Shown: positions 21,113 through 33,859, counted from the first letter of the stretch. The stretch: 64,000 nucleotides of DNA from Stratiolaelaps scimitus (GCA_019614645.1 JABWDB010000008.1:3720001-3784000); one strand, 5' to 3'. Numbers and translations: made by a program. The notes: generated by a model not told the origin, from the sequence alone.

Positions 21113-21129
21113 AGCAGCAGCAGCAGCAG
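21113..21129. repeat. (CAG)n short tract
   Basis: Five or more CAG units. Similar short tracts lie at 20928-20942, 22262-22288 and 34912-34926. Confidence 0.85.
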
Positions 21130-22261
21130 ATCATTGCACTGGTTTTCCTCCGACGGAACGGGATAAGAGGGACGTTTCTATGGGTAGATATGTATCATAT
21201 ACTCGACGACGATCAGATGCGATGTCCCCACTGTAAGCTAGCGTGATCACACCTAGCTTGCACACGCAGGTGCACGTGTACATTCAACGTACGCCTGTTG
21301 TTAACAGATGGCTGTTGTTATGTTAAGTTCTTCGGTGGATGGGCGGTGTGTTGACTTGGCCGATGCGGCCCACAGAGAAACTTGGCCAACCCCGTCATTA
21401 CGCTCTGTCAGACATATATCCATTCTCACCGTATGTAATCATATCATATGATATAATCGTTCTGGGCGAAAATGCTACCGCCGGATTTCCCGTCGCTGGG
21501 ACGACAACCTTCCCTTGTGACACACGATCGTGTCGACTGGCGACAAGTATTTGTCAACAAGGAGAACGTCGCAGCCGCCGTCTCCCCTAAAGGTCGCAAC
21601 GGCAATATAAACCAGGCGAAACAATCCATGCTTGTAGATGTCCTTCGACAAGATGCGCCATCACCGTCCATCTATCCATCTATCTATCTGTGTCTATATA
21701 TTCCTCTTTTGGCGGACGGTTTCCCCCGCGTTCCGCTTCGCTCTGTCGCCGTCTTGTTGCTATAGCTCATGCATTTGCCTCCATTCTGCTCGGATTCGCC
21801 TCTGTGAATCTCGCACGCCACTTGTCGTCGTCGCGTCTGCACCTCTCGTCTCGCGGGCCACAGTGGCCCGAAGGGCACGCGTTGCTGGCCGCCACCGTCG
21901 CCACCACCCGCGGCGCAGTCCGAATGCCTCGTCGTTGCAGTGCTTTATGGCGTTGCTGGTGTCGGCCGATATTTTTGATGCGTGCTGCGCGTGGTGTAGT
22001 CTATTTCGTTCGTGCCTTCTGTCTGGCTGTCACGCGTTAACGTCAGTTGTACACCGATCAGCGTGGTGGTAACGGCTTTACCGCCGTCGCCACCGCTGCC
22101 TCCCACCAACACAACAACAACAACAACAGCAGCAGTCACCGCCAATGCCAACGTGTGCCGCAACAATGCCAGACCGAAAAGGGAATATTGCTTACGTCCC
22201 TTCGCTTCGACGCAACCAAAGGAACGAGGCGGACGAAGCAGAAGCTATGTATCTCCTGGCT

Positions 22262-22288
22262 AAAGCAGCAACAGCAGCAGCAGCAGTA
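22262..22288. repeat. CAG/CAA tract
   Basis: Glutamine-type trinucleotide tract. The plus frame through it ends at a TAG immediately after. Confidence 0.85.
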
Positions 22289-22333
22289 GCATCTGTTATA
22301 TCTTCGTAACGCCGTAGTCTCATAAGAACGAGG

Positions 22334-22717
22334 ATGATGGTCGGTGATGCTGCCGCTGTGGTGGACAGAGGCTATGTAAACGTAGAGAGGAGGCAGCTGC
22401 TTTTGGTAACTCCGAGAACTGTCACGCTATCCTACCGCGCGGCTGCTGCTGCTGCTGGCGCCGCCACCCATGCCCATGCCTATGACGAAGCCTACACAGT
22501 CGGGATAGTCAGCTTTTCTCTCCATCCTTCTCATTGCTGTCCGGGCTACGAAGAGACGACGATGACGGTTGACACTATCATCGGCACAGCATCCACGCAT
22601 ACTGAGTTGGATCATATGCCGTGTCACGTTATTACAACGGGGCTACGTAGAAGCAGTGGCAGCGGCGGAGGGAGAAACCGCAGAGATGACAATGGCCGTC
22701 ACCAGAGCAGCAAGTAG
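22334..22717 (+). CDS. Candidate ORF, 127 codons, Ala- and Gly-rich
   Basis: A complete frame starting with ATG-ATG in a fair context. It has a run of six Ala encoded by GCT repeats, a His/Ala segment, two neighbouring Cys, and a Ser/Gly/Arg-rich basic tail. No donor stronger than CAA|GTAGGG lies near its end. It may be a single-exon gene, a coding exon, or a stop-free frame in repeat-rich GC-rich DNA. The minus strand is also partly open here. Confidence 0.25.
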   Translation: MMVGDAAAVVDRGYVNVERRQLLLVTPRTVTLSYRAAAAAAGAATHAHAYDEAYTVGIVSFSLHPSHCCPGYEETTMTVDTIIGTASTHTELDHMPCHVITTGLRRSSGSGGGRNRRDDNGRHQSSK

Positions 22718-23488
22718 GGCCGTGGCGACGACGGCGTCGCCGGCCACGGTAATATGACCAACAGCGGCAACAAGAGGATCAATCGGCAACAGCAAGAGAC
22801 ATCGTAGAAGCTGCATAGTATGCAATCGCTCAGCGCTGAAGAGAAATGAACGGCTCTGATGAGAGGCTTCTCGCTATACCTCGCTCTCGCACCCCGCGCC
22901 GCATACACCAATCAGCGCGATTGTGTCAATTTGGAATTCAAGCGACGAGGTGGACGCCGCCTCCTGGGGTCTCCACCTTCCTGATCAAGCAGGGCTCGCC
23001 ACCTGCTGTGAGAAGATCAATGGGCATGCAGAGACACATATATATAGACACACACACACATATGAATACATGCAGACGAACACTTAGATGGATAACGCTG
23101 AGGAGTCACAATGCGAGTCGCTACCATTGGTGGGCGGCAGCATACCTCGATGCACTGATGCTGATGATAGATGTATACGAGAATATGATTTTCAATGTCT
23201 AGGCTATCTTTTATATATTCTTATCCTATCTGTCTCTAGCCGGTTGACGGCAGAGCAGTCGCGGTGGGACTGATTGCTGTCTCCTGGTTAGGTACGGCCC
23301 CGTTGTTTCGTACCCGTTTGCTGTGTCTTCGACCGACAGACTGACGGCTGCGCGAGAAGTACTTCTTAGTATTATATCATATACTTGGTACAGAATCTTG
23401 TGGCGACCACAATGTCACATGGGCTCACTACAACAAGACAGGCGAACGAACTTCGCCAGCTATAGCCGGTCTACGTGACGGCTTCTAG

Positions 23489-23527
23489 TCGACGACGGCG
23501 TCAAATGACTATGGCGATGAGAGACAG
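23489..23527 (+). CDS. Candidate 39-nt micro-exon
   Basis: Acceptor gtgacggcttctag and optimal donor AGACAG|GTAAGTTG enclose exactly 13 codons in phase 0-0, a polar Thr/Asp/Glu-containing peptide. The acceptor pyrimidine tract is short. In-frame micro-exons of this size are often alternatively spliced in animals. A chance pairing of sites cannot be excluded. Confidence 0.3.
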
Positions 23528-23567
23528 GTAAGTTGACATATGGACACACAAAACGCAGCCACTAGTA

Positions 23568-23584
23568 ATATATATATATATACA
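23568..23584. repeat. Short (TA)n
   Basis: About 17 bp of TA, 40 bp after the micro-exon donor. Confidence 0.85.
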
Positions 23585-23889
23585 TACTGAGGATAATGCT
23601 GTCACCCCTGCAACGTTGTGGCATTCTACCAATCGCCGCCATGGCGTCGATGGGGGCCGCTATACCCGCAGCGGCGGTAATATGCTGCTGGTAAAGATTT
23701 AAGGACGGTTGGACACCATATTCGCCCCCTTCCCCGCGTATGTAGGATGGAAGCCTAGGTAGCTCGAAGGAGAACTCTCTATCACGTTGCTTTTGCTGCT
23801 ACTTGACCTCAATACAGAACATACAATGGGGGAGAGGCCCGTGGGTGCACCTGATATGTGTGTGTGTGTGGTGCTTGTTGGTCCTGCAG

Positions 23890-24152
23890 TCACCTCAAGC
23901 TTCTGCTACGTTATCTCTTACCAAAGGCGGGTGTCTAGGAGATTAGTTCTAGCGGCGTCATTGTCCCGGCCCCCGAAAGCTTTCCCTCCAGTCCTGATCT
24001 TCCTTCAGAGCCATGACGTTGCTATCGACGCGGTCCGTCGATGTGACGCATTGCATATGAGTGTGGCTGTGCCAATGGCTACCGGCGACGTTGTCGGCCC
24101 CGCCGTTTGTGTGGAGGGAAGCTGCTGTTGTCTCAGAGCACACATCAACCAA
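23890..24152 (+). CDS. Candidate internal exon, 87 codons, unknown product
   Basis: A GT-rich and pyrimidine-rich tract ending ttggtcctgcag gives an acceptor before 23890; CAA|GTAAGTCGG is an optimal donor after 24152. The frame enters in phase 1 and leaves in phase 0, and is open for 87 codons with GC3 about 59 percent. The product has an Arg-rich start, a short hydrophobic stretch, a His-Asp-Val/Asp-Ala-Val segment, and six cysteines, three of them consecutive near the end. A second acceptor at ttaccaaag would shorten it. The minus strand has competing 69- and 153-codon frames without equally good sites. No family recognised. Confidence 0.4.
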
Positions 24153-25826
24153 GTAAGTCGGAAAGCCCCCAGGGAGGCAGTCGACGAAAGTCCAGCCGAT
24201 CGACGCTTGTTCAAGTGGGTACAGTGGGTGGACTAACGCGGAACGGTGGAGAGATTGAAGGAAGAGAGAGAGAGAGGGGCGAACGGAGAGCCAAGGCTGG
24301 CTGGGGTCCGGTATACTAAAGGTCCCTTGGTTGGTAGGGGCCGTTGTCTGAAACGAACGGACTTTGCCAGCCTCGCCTTCATCGATGCTGGTTCCAATCA
24401 ATTCGAATGTTTTTTGCACGGGTCACAGTCTCGCAGTAGCAATTCCCGCGCAAAAGGCTGTGCTCGTGGTCCAGTGGGACGTTTGGTACAAGCAATGTCG
24501 GGAATGCGAGAAGTGCGGATCAGGTACGACAGTAATCTAGGACGATGAAAAGGAAAAAGCCTTTCTGAGCTCCTCTGTTTGCCCATCACAGCCTATCGGA
24601 GACCTCGAGTGCTCATGCGCGTCCCGGACACCCCAGAGTTGATTCACAGTCACTCACCGTGTATATGCCTAGGTTCGTGTTCGTGGACGTTTTTGTCCAC
24701 CGAAGTAAGTCAACGACAGAGCAGACTCGCGTAGCTTGGCCACGAACAGAGGACCTGCGAGAGAAACGCGAGTTCTACCGGTGCACACGGAACAACGTTG
24801 CCACGTCGCACTGGCTCAAGCAGGCGGGAAAATTGGTCCGGCTACGAAGATTTGGTCACCACCGTTCGCTAGACATGTGTTCTTATGCGCTTCAATAAAG
24901 ACACGAGGGGGAGAGAGAGAGAGAGAGACAGAGTGAGGGGGAGGGTCCGTGATACCGCTGTCAGTGACAGGCGACACGCGATAGTAATTAATGCCAATTT
25001 CAACTCAACTAGCGCAACTCTAGGCACTACTAGCATACTGGTCTGCTGTCCGACCCGCCGCGGCATGATCACTGCTATTTGTCCATACACTTCCGCCAAT
25101 GCTGAATTGCTGGCCAACGACAGCTACAGCCTCTATTAACGTGCCCACCGATGCTTGTGTGAATCCCTCGTTTAGTAGCCCTAACCAGAAGCGAGCAGAG
25201 CGAGAACAGGCGAAGAATCTCTCCGAACACAAGCGACTGGTTACAAAGCGCGATGGATTGTGAATGGAACGCCAAATACTGCTATAAGTGCTGTGAAGGG
25301 TCTTCGTAGGCTGGCCATTTATGGAAGGGCGCCGTCGGGTGTTACAGGGCTAGCTGGGCCCACCTATTTAACTCTGTGTGTCATGATCAGGAGCAGTCTG
25401 TAGAATGCGAGTGTTTTCACTACGCATACGAACGACCTTAGGCAGATTGAAGGTGTTGAAGGGTGACGTTGCGGGACGCCTGAAGTTCGTCACTAGGAGC
25501 ATATAGAAGCTTCGACGTCTACTGCTGTGACGACTCAACATGATAGCGCCATTTATAATCCCGTTTAATCAATTATGAATGTGTCTATTTTAAGCTGGCG
25601 GTTCGGCTAAGAGGCGAGCTTGCAAGCAGGTTTAGAGAATGTATTGCCCATGATTGCTCAAAGCATTTCAATGGAATATCCGCAGTGCCAACCCAGAGGG
25701 TGAACGCCTATGTTAAATCATTGCAATTAGTATTCGCATCTGGTTACACAGTAACTATATGTATATATCATGTATGAATATATACATATATATATATATA
25801 TATCACCTTGAATAAAGTGCGTTTGT

Positions 25827-25867
<41 letters not shown>

Positions 25868-27087
25868 TTAATCATTATCTAAGGTGGTTAAGTAATCGAT
25901 GGGTGCTTTGATGAGTGTAGGTGGTAAGGGACGCCAAATGTCAGTGGTAAAGTGGAGAACCCACCCGAAAGCGACCTCTCGGTCGCGAACTTCGACCCTC
26001 CACGAATGTTGACTTCCCGCATCTTATTGCTGACGCAGACGACGCAACGCTCGAGGCGGTCAAGTAGTGATTTCGGGTTTGGCTCGCCGCTCATCAGCCC
26101 CTGAAGCTGCCGGCACTCGCCGAGCGCAGCTTCGCCTGCTGCCGCTGTTCGAGGGAAACCGCCAGCGCCAGCAATGCACTCCACAGTATTCCCGTTCCAT
26201 CTTGGCAACGTCGTCTTATCATCCAAGCTACAGCTCTCATGGAGCTTAGCTGAGGTCTGATCCGTCACTTCGATCTTGCTTGCTTTTGTCCCTAGTAACT
26301 AACTAATAACACTGTTAACGCATTATCTTTTCCACGCCCTTTTTAACGAACACGATGCTTTTATATCACCGATTGGCCACTGTGACAGACACTTGCGTTT
26401 AATACTGACAATACACTGCACACACACACACACGCACCTATGCACGTATTTGAGTGCGGCGAGGTCACATACACGTTGTATCTCGATCGTTGTGGTTAGC
26501 TAGCTAACCCACGGCGACATGAGTTTCTGACATTACTATTTCTCTCGTATTGTAGCAGTGTTTGCTCTTCCTTCCTGATTTGAAAGCCACTCAAACTAGC
26601 ACTGCCTAGATGACATCGTTCGGACAACAACCTACGTATATAGATTAACAACAGCATCAACAGTAGCAGCAAGATTTTCCGCAGGTTCGCCCATTCTCAG
26701 AAGCGAAGAAGCCAGCCTTGATGTCTGTCAATCTCTGCGCCTGTTCGGTTGTGCGTCCGTGGCCGACGAGGTGGCTGTGGGTTTGAAGTTGCCTTTGTGC
26801 TTTTGAGCCGTTGTGTGCTGGCCAGCGATTTCCCAGTGGAGACGGCGCGGAGTTTGTGTCTCCACGTTTCATCGATCGATAGGCTTTCGCTGCCGCTGCC
26901 GCAGCAGCTGCTCTTCTCAATGAACCTGGTCTCTATCTGGCACATCGTGTGTGTCCGTCCTGTGTGGGTGTGTGTTTGCCCGCCTTCGCCCGCCCGCCGA
27001 CCGAGCGCCGGACGCAGAGCGTACACCTTAATGACTACGGCCAGCTAATCATCATCGTCTGAGACTTCAAGTCCCCTAGCGAGCGGA
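24153..27087. other. Unassigned
   Basis: Contains frames up to 126 codons on both strands, GA runs near 24263-24279 and 24911-24928, and TA arrays near 25.8 kb. At 26657-27048 three frames on opposite strands overlap in a GC-rich patch, one with an Ala run of eight. No splice pair supports any of them. Confidence 0.4.
25783..25866. repeat. Two (TA)n arrays within an imperfect inverted repeat
   Basis: TA arrays at about 25783-25803 and 25830-25866. They are bracketed by caccttgaat (from 25804) on one side and ctaaggtgg (25880-25888) on the other, which are partly complementary. Confidence 0.8.
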
Positions 27088-27378
27088 GTGGCCATCGAGA
27101 CGTCGACAGTGGCCACAGCGATGACGGCCTACCACCAGCGGTGGCTAGCTGAGTTCGTGCGTACGCAACATGGGGGAGAGGTCATCATTGGCCCGCCTAA
27201 CACTGCTAGGGCTGGCACCAGTGGTCCAACGGAGCGTCGTCTCGACATGGCGCTGAGTCGAGGCTCCCCTCCGTTGCTCGCTCCAGCGTATGAGCTGCGG
27301 ACTGGGCCGACCACAGCGGCCGCGATGCCAAGAACTGAAAATAGACAAGACGGACACTCGGTCGGCTGGCTCGAGTAG
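27088..27378 (+). CDS. Candidate coding exon, 96 codons; strand uncertain
   Basis: The plus frame has about 65 percent G or C at third positions overall and about 90 percent in the first 20 codons, a marked coding-like bias. It ends at TAG. The frame continues upstream without an ATG in the first stretch, so it would be a terminal exon after an acceptor such as gagacttcaag (27070). The peptide is balanced with an amphipathic start and a Pro/Arg/Gly-rich middle. Against this, the minus strand has an excellent acceptor (gtcttgtctattttcag, exon start 27334) leading into a frame of 68 codons down to 27129 with 62 percent GC3. Only one is likely real. Confidence 0.35.
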   Translation: MAIETSTVATAMTAYHQRWLAEFVRTQHGGEVIIGPPNTARAGTSGPTERRLDMALSRGSPPLLAPAYELRTGPTTAAAMPRTENRQDGHSVGWLE

Positions 27379-27954
27379 GATGGGGTAACTGGGGTTGGTG
27401 AGGACCGACCGGGGGACCGCCTCTATCTTCGGTGGGAATATGTGATGCTGGGCCACATACATGGGTGGCGGTAGCAACAGTAGCAGCCAGAGTGTTATTG
27501 TCACTATTAGCTAGCAGACCCTCTCAACACTCTCCAGCGTCAGCTGCCAATGGGAAACATTCGCAATGAACTAACAATGAGTGCTACGCATCTCTCCCTC
27601 CTTCTCGCTAAAATAATAAATGAATCTAAAAACTGTGTAAATCACCTTACGAACCTTCCAACTAAAGGCGGTGTTTAGTATCGTCCATCGTTGGTGGTTA
27701 CAAATGTCAGTAACTGTGCGCGGCTTTACTTACTACGAGTCCTGCTACGCTTTGTACTACGCGCAAATCCCAGTTCGTGTTTGACCATAAATAAGGGAAA
27801 ACCAAACCAAGTTGAGGGGAGAACTTTTTATTGACCGTCATCACCTCCGCCCGCGAGCCCGGAAACGAACTTGTGCTACTGATTACGTGACCACTCACTT
27901 GGACCAGCTAGTTCATTCGCATTTGTGATCATCGGTGGTAGCATCACGACTCAG

Positions 27955-28018
27955 TTAAAATACCTGCCTCTAAGTTAACAAGCAGATATGCTTGTTAACT
28001 TAGAGGCAGGTATTTTAA
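27955..28018. repeat. Perfect 64-bp palindromic hairpin flanked by TTAA
   Basis: The 30-nt arms 27955-27984 and 27989-28018 are exact reverse complements with a 4-nt loop, gata. Both outer ends are TTAA, the target site used by piggyBac-type transposons, and each arm holds an internal GTTAAC. The element lies in AT-moderate DNA with no frame across it. Possible readings are a minimal hairpin element, a hairpin RNA gene, or an assembly fold-back. Confidence 0.95.
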
Positions 28019-29757
28019 AATTGGGCTGCTCCATTTCCGCGAAACATAACAACTGCCGATGGCTGCCCTGGGGATGGTAGTTCTGAATTCGAAGGCAAAC
28101 AAATATCAATGTGCACGCTATCGGGCCGGCTACATCGAAGCTACTCGCGTTTTTGTTCGTTGGCCATTGTTCGAAGGCTATACATTGTCATGTAATTAAT
28201 AATAATTGATGTAATTAATACCGTTTCGTCTGCCATATCTCCCTATCACATGGCATAACACGTTTCCTCGAATCAACCCGGCCGAGGATTAGCACAGGCA
28301 AGGCTGAAACAGACTACAATGGCGAACTGTTTCATTCGGCTGAGCCAGAATATTACCCGAGTAATATTAATGACCTATCCGAGTTAATGAGGAGACTGGT
28401 GATACACTGGCCGGCTGAATCTAACAACAGTGGCCACAGTGGCTGCAACAGCTTATGGTGTTGGCGAACATCGGCCGAGCTCTTCCAAATACGTGGAAAA
28501 TAGAACGAGACAATGACTCTCTCCCTCTAGTCGGCTTTAATCTATGATCACAATATAGCTTCGTCCATGGTGTCGTCGAATGCGACACTAGACATTCGCT
28601 TCACCCATCCTCCTGGACCGTTCTTTGATGTTGTTGTTGGCGCCACTTCAGTTGCCGCCCAGGCCGTTAACATAACGAACCCGGTGCTAATAATCCAGTT
28701 GCAGCAGACGGTCGTCCGTTCTGATGCTTGTTCGGTCTCGGCGTTGGATATCTCTCTAACTTTCCCTCTCTTCCTCTCCTGATAGAGGAACACTCGTTGT
28801 TTGTTGCTGCCCGAGCCTTTTTTCTGTTCTAGTCGCCATGGGTTGGCCGGGCGTTTCGTTGCAACCGGCGTGGCCTAAGACTACCTAACCCGACCTACCT
28901 ACCTATGCTGTTGTGTTGCCTGCTGCCGCCGCCGCCGCCGCTGCTTCTTCTTCTGTTGCTGAAGGCCTTAGGTCTTTCGGGAAGCAGACTTCTGGGTTTC
29001 GTACACCATCCGTCGCCCCCTTTGGCCTTCCTCTCTCAGCAGAGACAGGTAGTTCCTTTCTCAGCATCCCGTTAGTTCACCCCTGTCCTAGCCGCCATCG
29101 CCTCCACCCGTCACTACGCCCGATAACGGGATTACGGCCGGAACCAACAGCCGACCACTTCTCGGCCTTTTCCGAACGGTCGGACTTTCCTCTCCTGCCG
29201 AACGAACTGCCCGCTACCCTTCTTACTTCTTATTTCGTGTAGCGTAGGGCACTAACTACTGCGTCCGACGGACGGACGGACGGACCAAGTCGACCAGCAC
29301 GGCGTGGAAACAGCGGCGGGACGGGGAAATAGTACTGCGGGCCAGCAAGGAGAACGCCTTGAGGGTCGCTGTAGCTGTACCTGTGTGTTTGTGTATGTGT
29401 GAACCTCGTGTCCCTTCAGATGACCAGTGAAAATCACAACATCTTTATTCTATATTTCTCTCCTGACTCCAATACCACTCACACACACACACACACACAC
29501 ATACAGATGAGTGTTGCGGCATTATGTAGCAGCCGTGCTGGCAATAGTACGAAGGGAATAGGGGGGTAGGTGCTGCTCCACGCACACCAATAGCAAAGGA
29601 CATTGCTATAATGAAGGCGGACTGCCACGACAGATGTACGTAAAAAAAATACCTCCTTGTGGTAGTGGCCTTTTGAAGGTCAGGCAACTCCAAGCCAGCC
29701 GAAAAGCAAGAAATAAGACATGTTGTTGCCTTCTTTTATGTCGTGAAAGCTCGATAA
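28019..29757. other. Unassigned
   Basis: Contains a GCC/GCT then CTT tract at 28922-28955, a GGAC tandem near 29270-29284, and a CA run of about 24 bp near 29478-29501. A plus frame at 28913-29242 (109 codons) is driven by the GCC tract. No good splice pair. Confidence 0.4.
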
Positions 29758-29873
29758 CTACCGCCGCAGGATTTCATCCACGCCGACATTCGAGTTGTCG
29801 CGTTCGATAATAGTACCTTTCAGTGTAACACAGGACCAATGTGGTTGCTCCACTGACTCATCGGGCCCGCAAG
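29758..29873 (-). CDS. Candidate terminal exon, 38 codons
   Basis: After the acceptor gagtcacttag (29873) one minus frame reads 38 codons to TAG at 29758. The peptide is acidic and polar with one Trp-Ser-Cys and a Glu-Arg-Asp-Asn segment, unlike the low-complexity frames just upstream. The acceptor pyrimidine tract is poor. The frame is the tail of a 209-codon minus frame (to 30387) whose upstream part is pyrimidine-rich low complexity and probably not coding. Confidence 0.2.
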
Positions 29874-32015
29874 CTAAGTGACTCGAGTGTGCACTTGTTT
29901 TCGGCCAAGGCTCTGCCAGACCGAATCGAGTAGAGGAGTTCGGATAGGCCAGTTCATACAAATGCAGAGGGCCAACAAGAAGTTCGGGTGGAAGGCGAAG
30001 GCGAAGGTGGCAAAGGGAGTGAGCAGAAATGCGAGAGAGCCAGAGAGAGAGATCGAAAGAAGAAACGCGGCAAAAAATAGGACGGGCACCGGCTCCGCTG
30101 CTGGCCAAGCTGGTGATAGGTGCTGGTGGTTGCAGCCGGGTGGAGAGGGTGGCAACTTTTTGTCGCCGGCCGGAAGGTGGCCCACAGAGGCGGAGACTCG
30201 GAGTCCCTGGCATGGAACGAAGAGAAAAAGAAGAACGAGGCGTCAACCGATCGGAAAAGAGAAAGAGAGGGGGGACTAAGTGGATGGGCATTCTGTCGTC
30301 CGAAATTACAAACGAAGGCCCCACCTGAGGGCCAAGTGGCGTGCACACTCGCTGACTGGCTCGATACGACCTGATGCTGGGTCGCATTGGACCGACCCAG
30401 ACAGAAGATCAGAACTTGCTAGGGGGGGCGAGGTCGAACTGAAGAGCAAGAGCTGAGTTGCGATGCTTTGCTTCCCTATTTGTGTCTAGCCCTCAACGGC
30501 GAAAATAAGGTTTAAGTAGGGAGGTCTGAGCATGACGCCGCAGGAAGCGAGAGAGAGAGAGAGAGAGAGTTGGAAGGAGTGAAGATCTGTAGTCGGAGTT
30601 AACCGACAAACCCCATGTTGTGGGCAGAGGCCGTGGAAGTAAGGTTTCAACCTGAGAGGGAGGGAAGATGCCACCCAGACCTCACGGATGAGCCAAGAGA
30701 CAATGTCCAGCAGCACCAGCGACTACCGCCCCCGAAACCCCACAGGGCGCCAAATCCCGAATGGCAGTTGCTGATCTCGGGTTGCTTCCTTTCGCGACTT
30801 CTCTTTTTCTAAGGCTAGTTAGTACTATAATAGTAGCAAGAGAAGCCTGCTGGGCACATCTCCCCACCGGCGCTCTTCGCCTTCTGACAGCTACTCTCAT
30901 TTCATTAGCGAGCTGTTCTCCGATCTGTATGCCGCCAGTCGGTCGGCCAACTGCTCCTCTGGCCTGCTGACAGTCAGACCCCTCAAGCTCCTGGAGCTGC
31001 CCGGTAGTAGGTTCCAATCGTTATGGCCCTGTGTGCTTTGCCGAGCCCCAGCAGTGTCGCTTCCTTGCGGGAGGCTGCATCTATTTGAAAACGGACGAAA
31101 TCCAACTGCTTTGCCCCGGTAGATGGCCTGGGCGTAACGACACAATTGATGAGTGCAAAGTATTGTCAGCGAGGCTGTCTGCCGTTGTCCGCGGCTAACA
31201 TGTTTTTGATCCAGGTATTAGTGTATCGGCGCTCTGAGACGTGCAAGGCGTCTCGAAACTATTGCTCGGTACCCAGTAACTACTAGACGTCGCCTACAAA
31301 CGCTAGCAGCCGCAATAACGATTTGACTAGAAAAAAAGATTTATGAATTCTACTACGATTTAGGAAACGGCGCGAAGCGGCTTCGTTTGCTTGACTAAAT
31401 TTTCTCGAGTGTGCAGAGTGCGAAATGAAATGGAGGCATGCGCCTAGCCACTCCAATGACTAGCTTGCCTTCTGCTGTAAATCGGAACGATAGAAAGTAA
31501 ATTAATGACGCATAGATCGCAAAGTTATAATTGCACTTTTACCGAAAGACCGTGACTTGTCCAGTAGTACTATATCCGCGTTCAGTTAATTAAGCCCGAA
31601 TGTGTGGCAATAATAGGAATACCACTCATGTTGGAATCATACAAATGTTTATAGGCAATGTATGTTCACATCATAGTAGATTTACGCATTGAATTGCATT
31701 CTTGCATCTGACTGCACCCGCTCAAGCTTAACGGCTCTAAGTAGGACATTCGTTCTGGCGAACGAATGCAACGCTGACCCGCATGGGTCTGGGCCTTCAG
31801 CCCTTACCGTCGAGCGCGGACAGCTCTCTATCGGGATCGGGGTGATATCTTGTAATAACGCCTTTGGAGGCAGTTGTTAATTATAGGCAAAAATGAGTGA
31901 CATTTCTGATGGCAACGTCGGGCTCGATTGAAACAAGAATGTAAAATTCGAAACAACAACGATTTCACGAATTATGCGTTAAGTCCAAGCGAATGTATAT
32001 ATATGTTGTGTTGTA

Positions 32016-32046
<31 letters not shown>

Positions 32047-33859
32047 AAAACTGCAGTTTCGTTAAAAAACCAAACTTAGATATATATATATATATATATA
32101 TGCATAGAAGTATGTATCAATATAGAAGAGAAAGGAAAATATCGCCACATGTGTCGACAAGATGGAGCTCGGGATGAGCGACGCGCTGCATGTTCTAGAC
32201 TGACATATATTCATCCACTCCGCCCAAACGTCGCAACAGGGTGCAACGTAGCCGTGTATGTGCATGCATGTATGTATATATATATATAGGTGGGTAAGGT
32301 AGGTGGGCAAATACACTCAAATATCACCGGCCCGTCCCAACTGCCACTCGACGGCGTCATCACGAGTCGATGTCGTGCGCCGACACGAAGCATAGTCTGA
32401 TATTCGAGTGTCGTTGGATGGGGAACAAGATGCTGCGAGAAAAGGAAGATTATTATATTTACCTATCAACAGGAGCACCTGAATAAAACAAACAGTTGGC
32501 TGTTCAACAAAAACGGCTCAGCGGCTTGAGCCGGTCTGTCTACCGGCCGAACTGCCTGGGGACTATGGGGTTTTTCTTTTGCCGTATGCGTGGTCCCTGT
32601 CCACAGTCACAACAAGGACAATCAATCGGCCGTGTGTGCTCTCTTCGTGACTGCATTGCTGTCCATCCAACGCGACGTCCCACAGCTCGGGAGCTGCGTT
32701 ACCGTCGGCCGGACGTAGGCTCGTAGGTAGGTGAACATTTGTCCTTGGCACTTATGGCAACAGATGATGAAAATTCATCTACTAACATACAATACTGAAC
32801 ATAACGTAGCACCCACCTAAACGTGGGAGCTGGTGGTTGTCATGCTACTGTTGCTGGTTAACAAACGGTTCGCCCTTTCCTATTGTAAGTTGTCTGTTCC
32901 TGCCCTTGATGTAAAACCCTTTGGCGAGGCGCATGTGGCTTTCGTTCTGTCGCGGTCGACAAACAGAGGACGCCTCTAAAAATGTTCACGTCGATACCGA
33001 TAACCAGTGAGCGGTATGTCGGTGAGAGGCGTGAAGTAACCGAGCGACAGAGAGAGAGAGAAAGTGCCTGTTCGCTTCTTCCACGCTTATATGCAATATC
33101 TATGTAGTAACGGCAAAGGCTAAGCGCTGATGCGTGGCGAGCCTTATGTCTGTGCCACGGCGAATCGCGCACAGGAGCTATTCGGTGATTGTATAATACC
33201 TGATCGATGTGTGTTCGATACGTAGAGCTCCAGTTTAGGTTTCTCTATGGACACATTGCGCCGTATCCCAAAACGCGAGGTGTTTCCACGAATTGAACAT
33301 TTTTCCTAATTATTGCTACTAGAGACTAAGACGAATCGTTTCGATTTGAGTCCCTTCATATAGTAGTTGCTATGCTGTTGCTCGTATTCGTCGTCGTTGT
33401 CATGCCGCGCACGTTGAGAACGACTGGACGCAGCACTTGTTACTGTGACACTCTCCACACATTGCTTGACACGTCTGACAGCAGTTTGCGCCTGACATTG
33501 TGATAGCTGCATGTGAGGGCATAACACCTATGTGTGTTGGTAAACGTCACGCTGTTACACTAAAACAGGATCATCTCCGAATGGCGGAGAGTATCGGATA
33601 CTAAGAAAAGCTTTGCCGAGCCAACGGACGAACGGATCAAACCTGCTTGGGTGTGGTACACCTGGAGAACCAGCCAACATAGTACCTTCAGTGCCCTTGT
33701 CAGGCTTGTCGCTGTATCTAAACATTCTTATGTACCTCTCTCTCTCTCTCCCACTCTTTCGAATGAATGCTCTTCCAGATCCTTTGAACTTTTGATGAGC
33801 AACCTATAAGACTGCTGCTTCTGCTGATGGGGCTGACTCGCGGCGTTCAAATGTGCCAG
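29874..33859. other. Unassigned; purine-rich patch and overlapping frames
   Basis: From 29900 to 30300 the plus strand is very purine-rich, which keeps all three minus frames free of stops. At 30682-31145 two minus frames (111 and 82 codons) and one plus frame (69 codons) overlap without donors. GA runs occur near 30550-30569 and 33050-33060. TA arrays at 32.0-32.1 kb are listed separately. A pyrimidine tract ending ctcttccag at 33778 is a good isolated acceptor. Confidence 0.4.
32018..32101. repeat. Paired (TA)n arrays
   Basis: TA arrays at about 32018-32041 and 32080-32101, with tatatgttgt repeated before and after the first array. Confidence 0.9.

Larger units (their letters stand above)
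18810..22333. other. Unassigned; GC-rich with CAG tracts from about 20.5 kb
   Basis: From 18810 to 20500 nothing is seen beyond a TA array at 20000. From 20500 to 22330 the DNA is GC-rich, with frames of 60 to 144 codons in most frames of both strands. A minus frame at 21945-22166 has a hydrophobic Val-rich start and a plus frame at 22047-22289 has Asn and Gln runs, but both derive from CAA/CAG repeats. Confidence 0.4.

Noticed and set aside
29758..30387. A 209-codon minus-strand open frame
   Set aside because: The plus strand is purine-rich here, which removes stops from all minus frames. Only the last 38 codons look different, so only that part was kept as a weak candidate.
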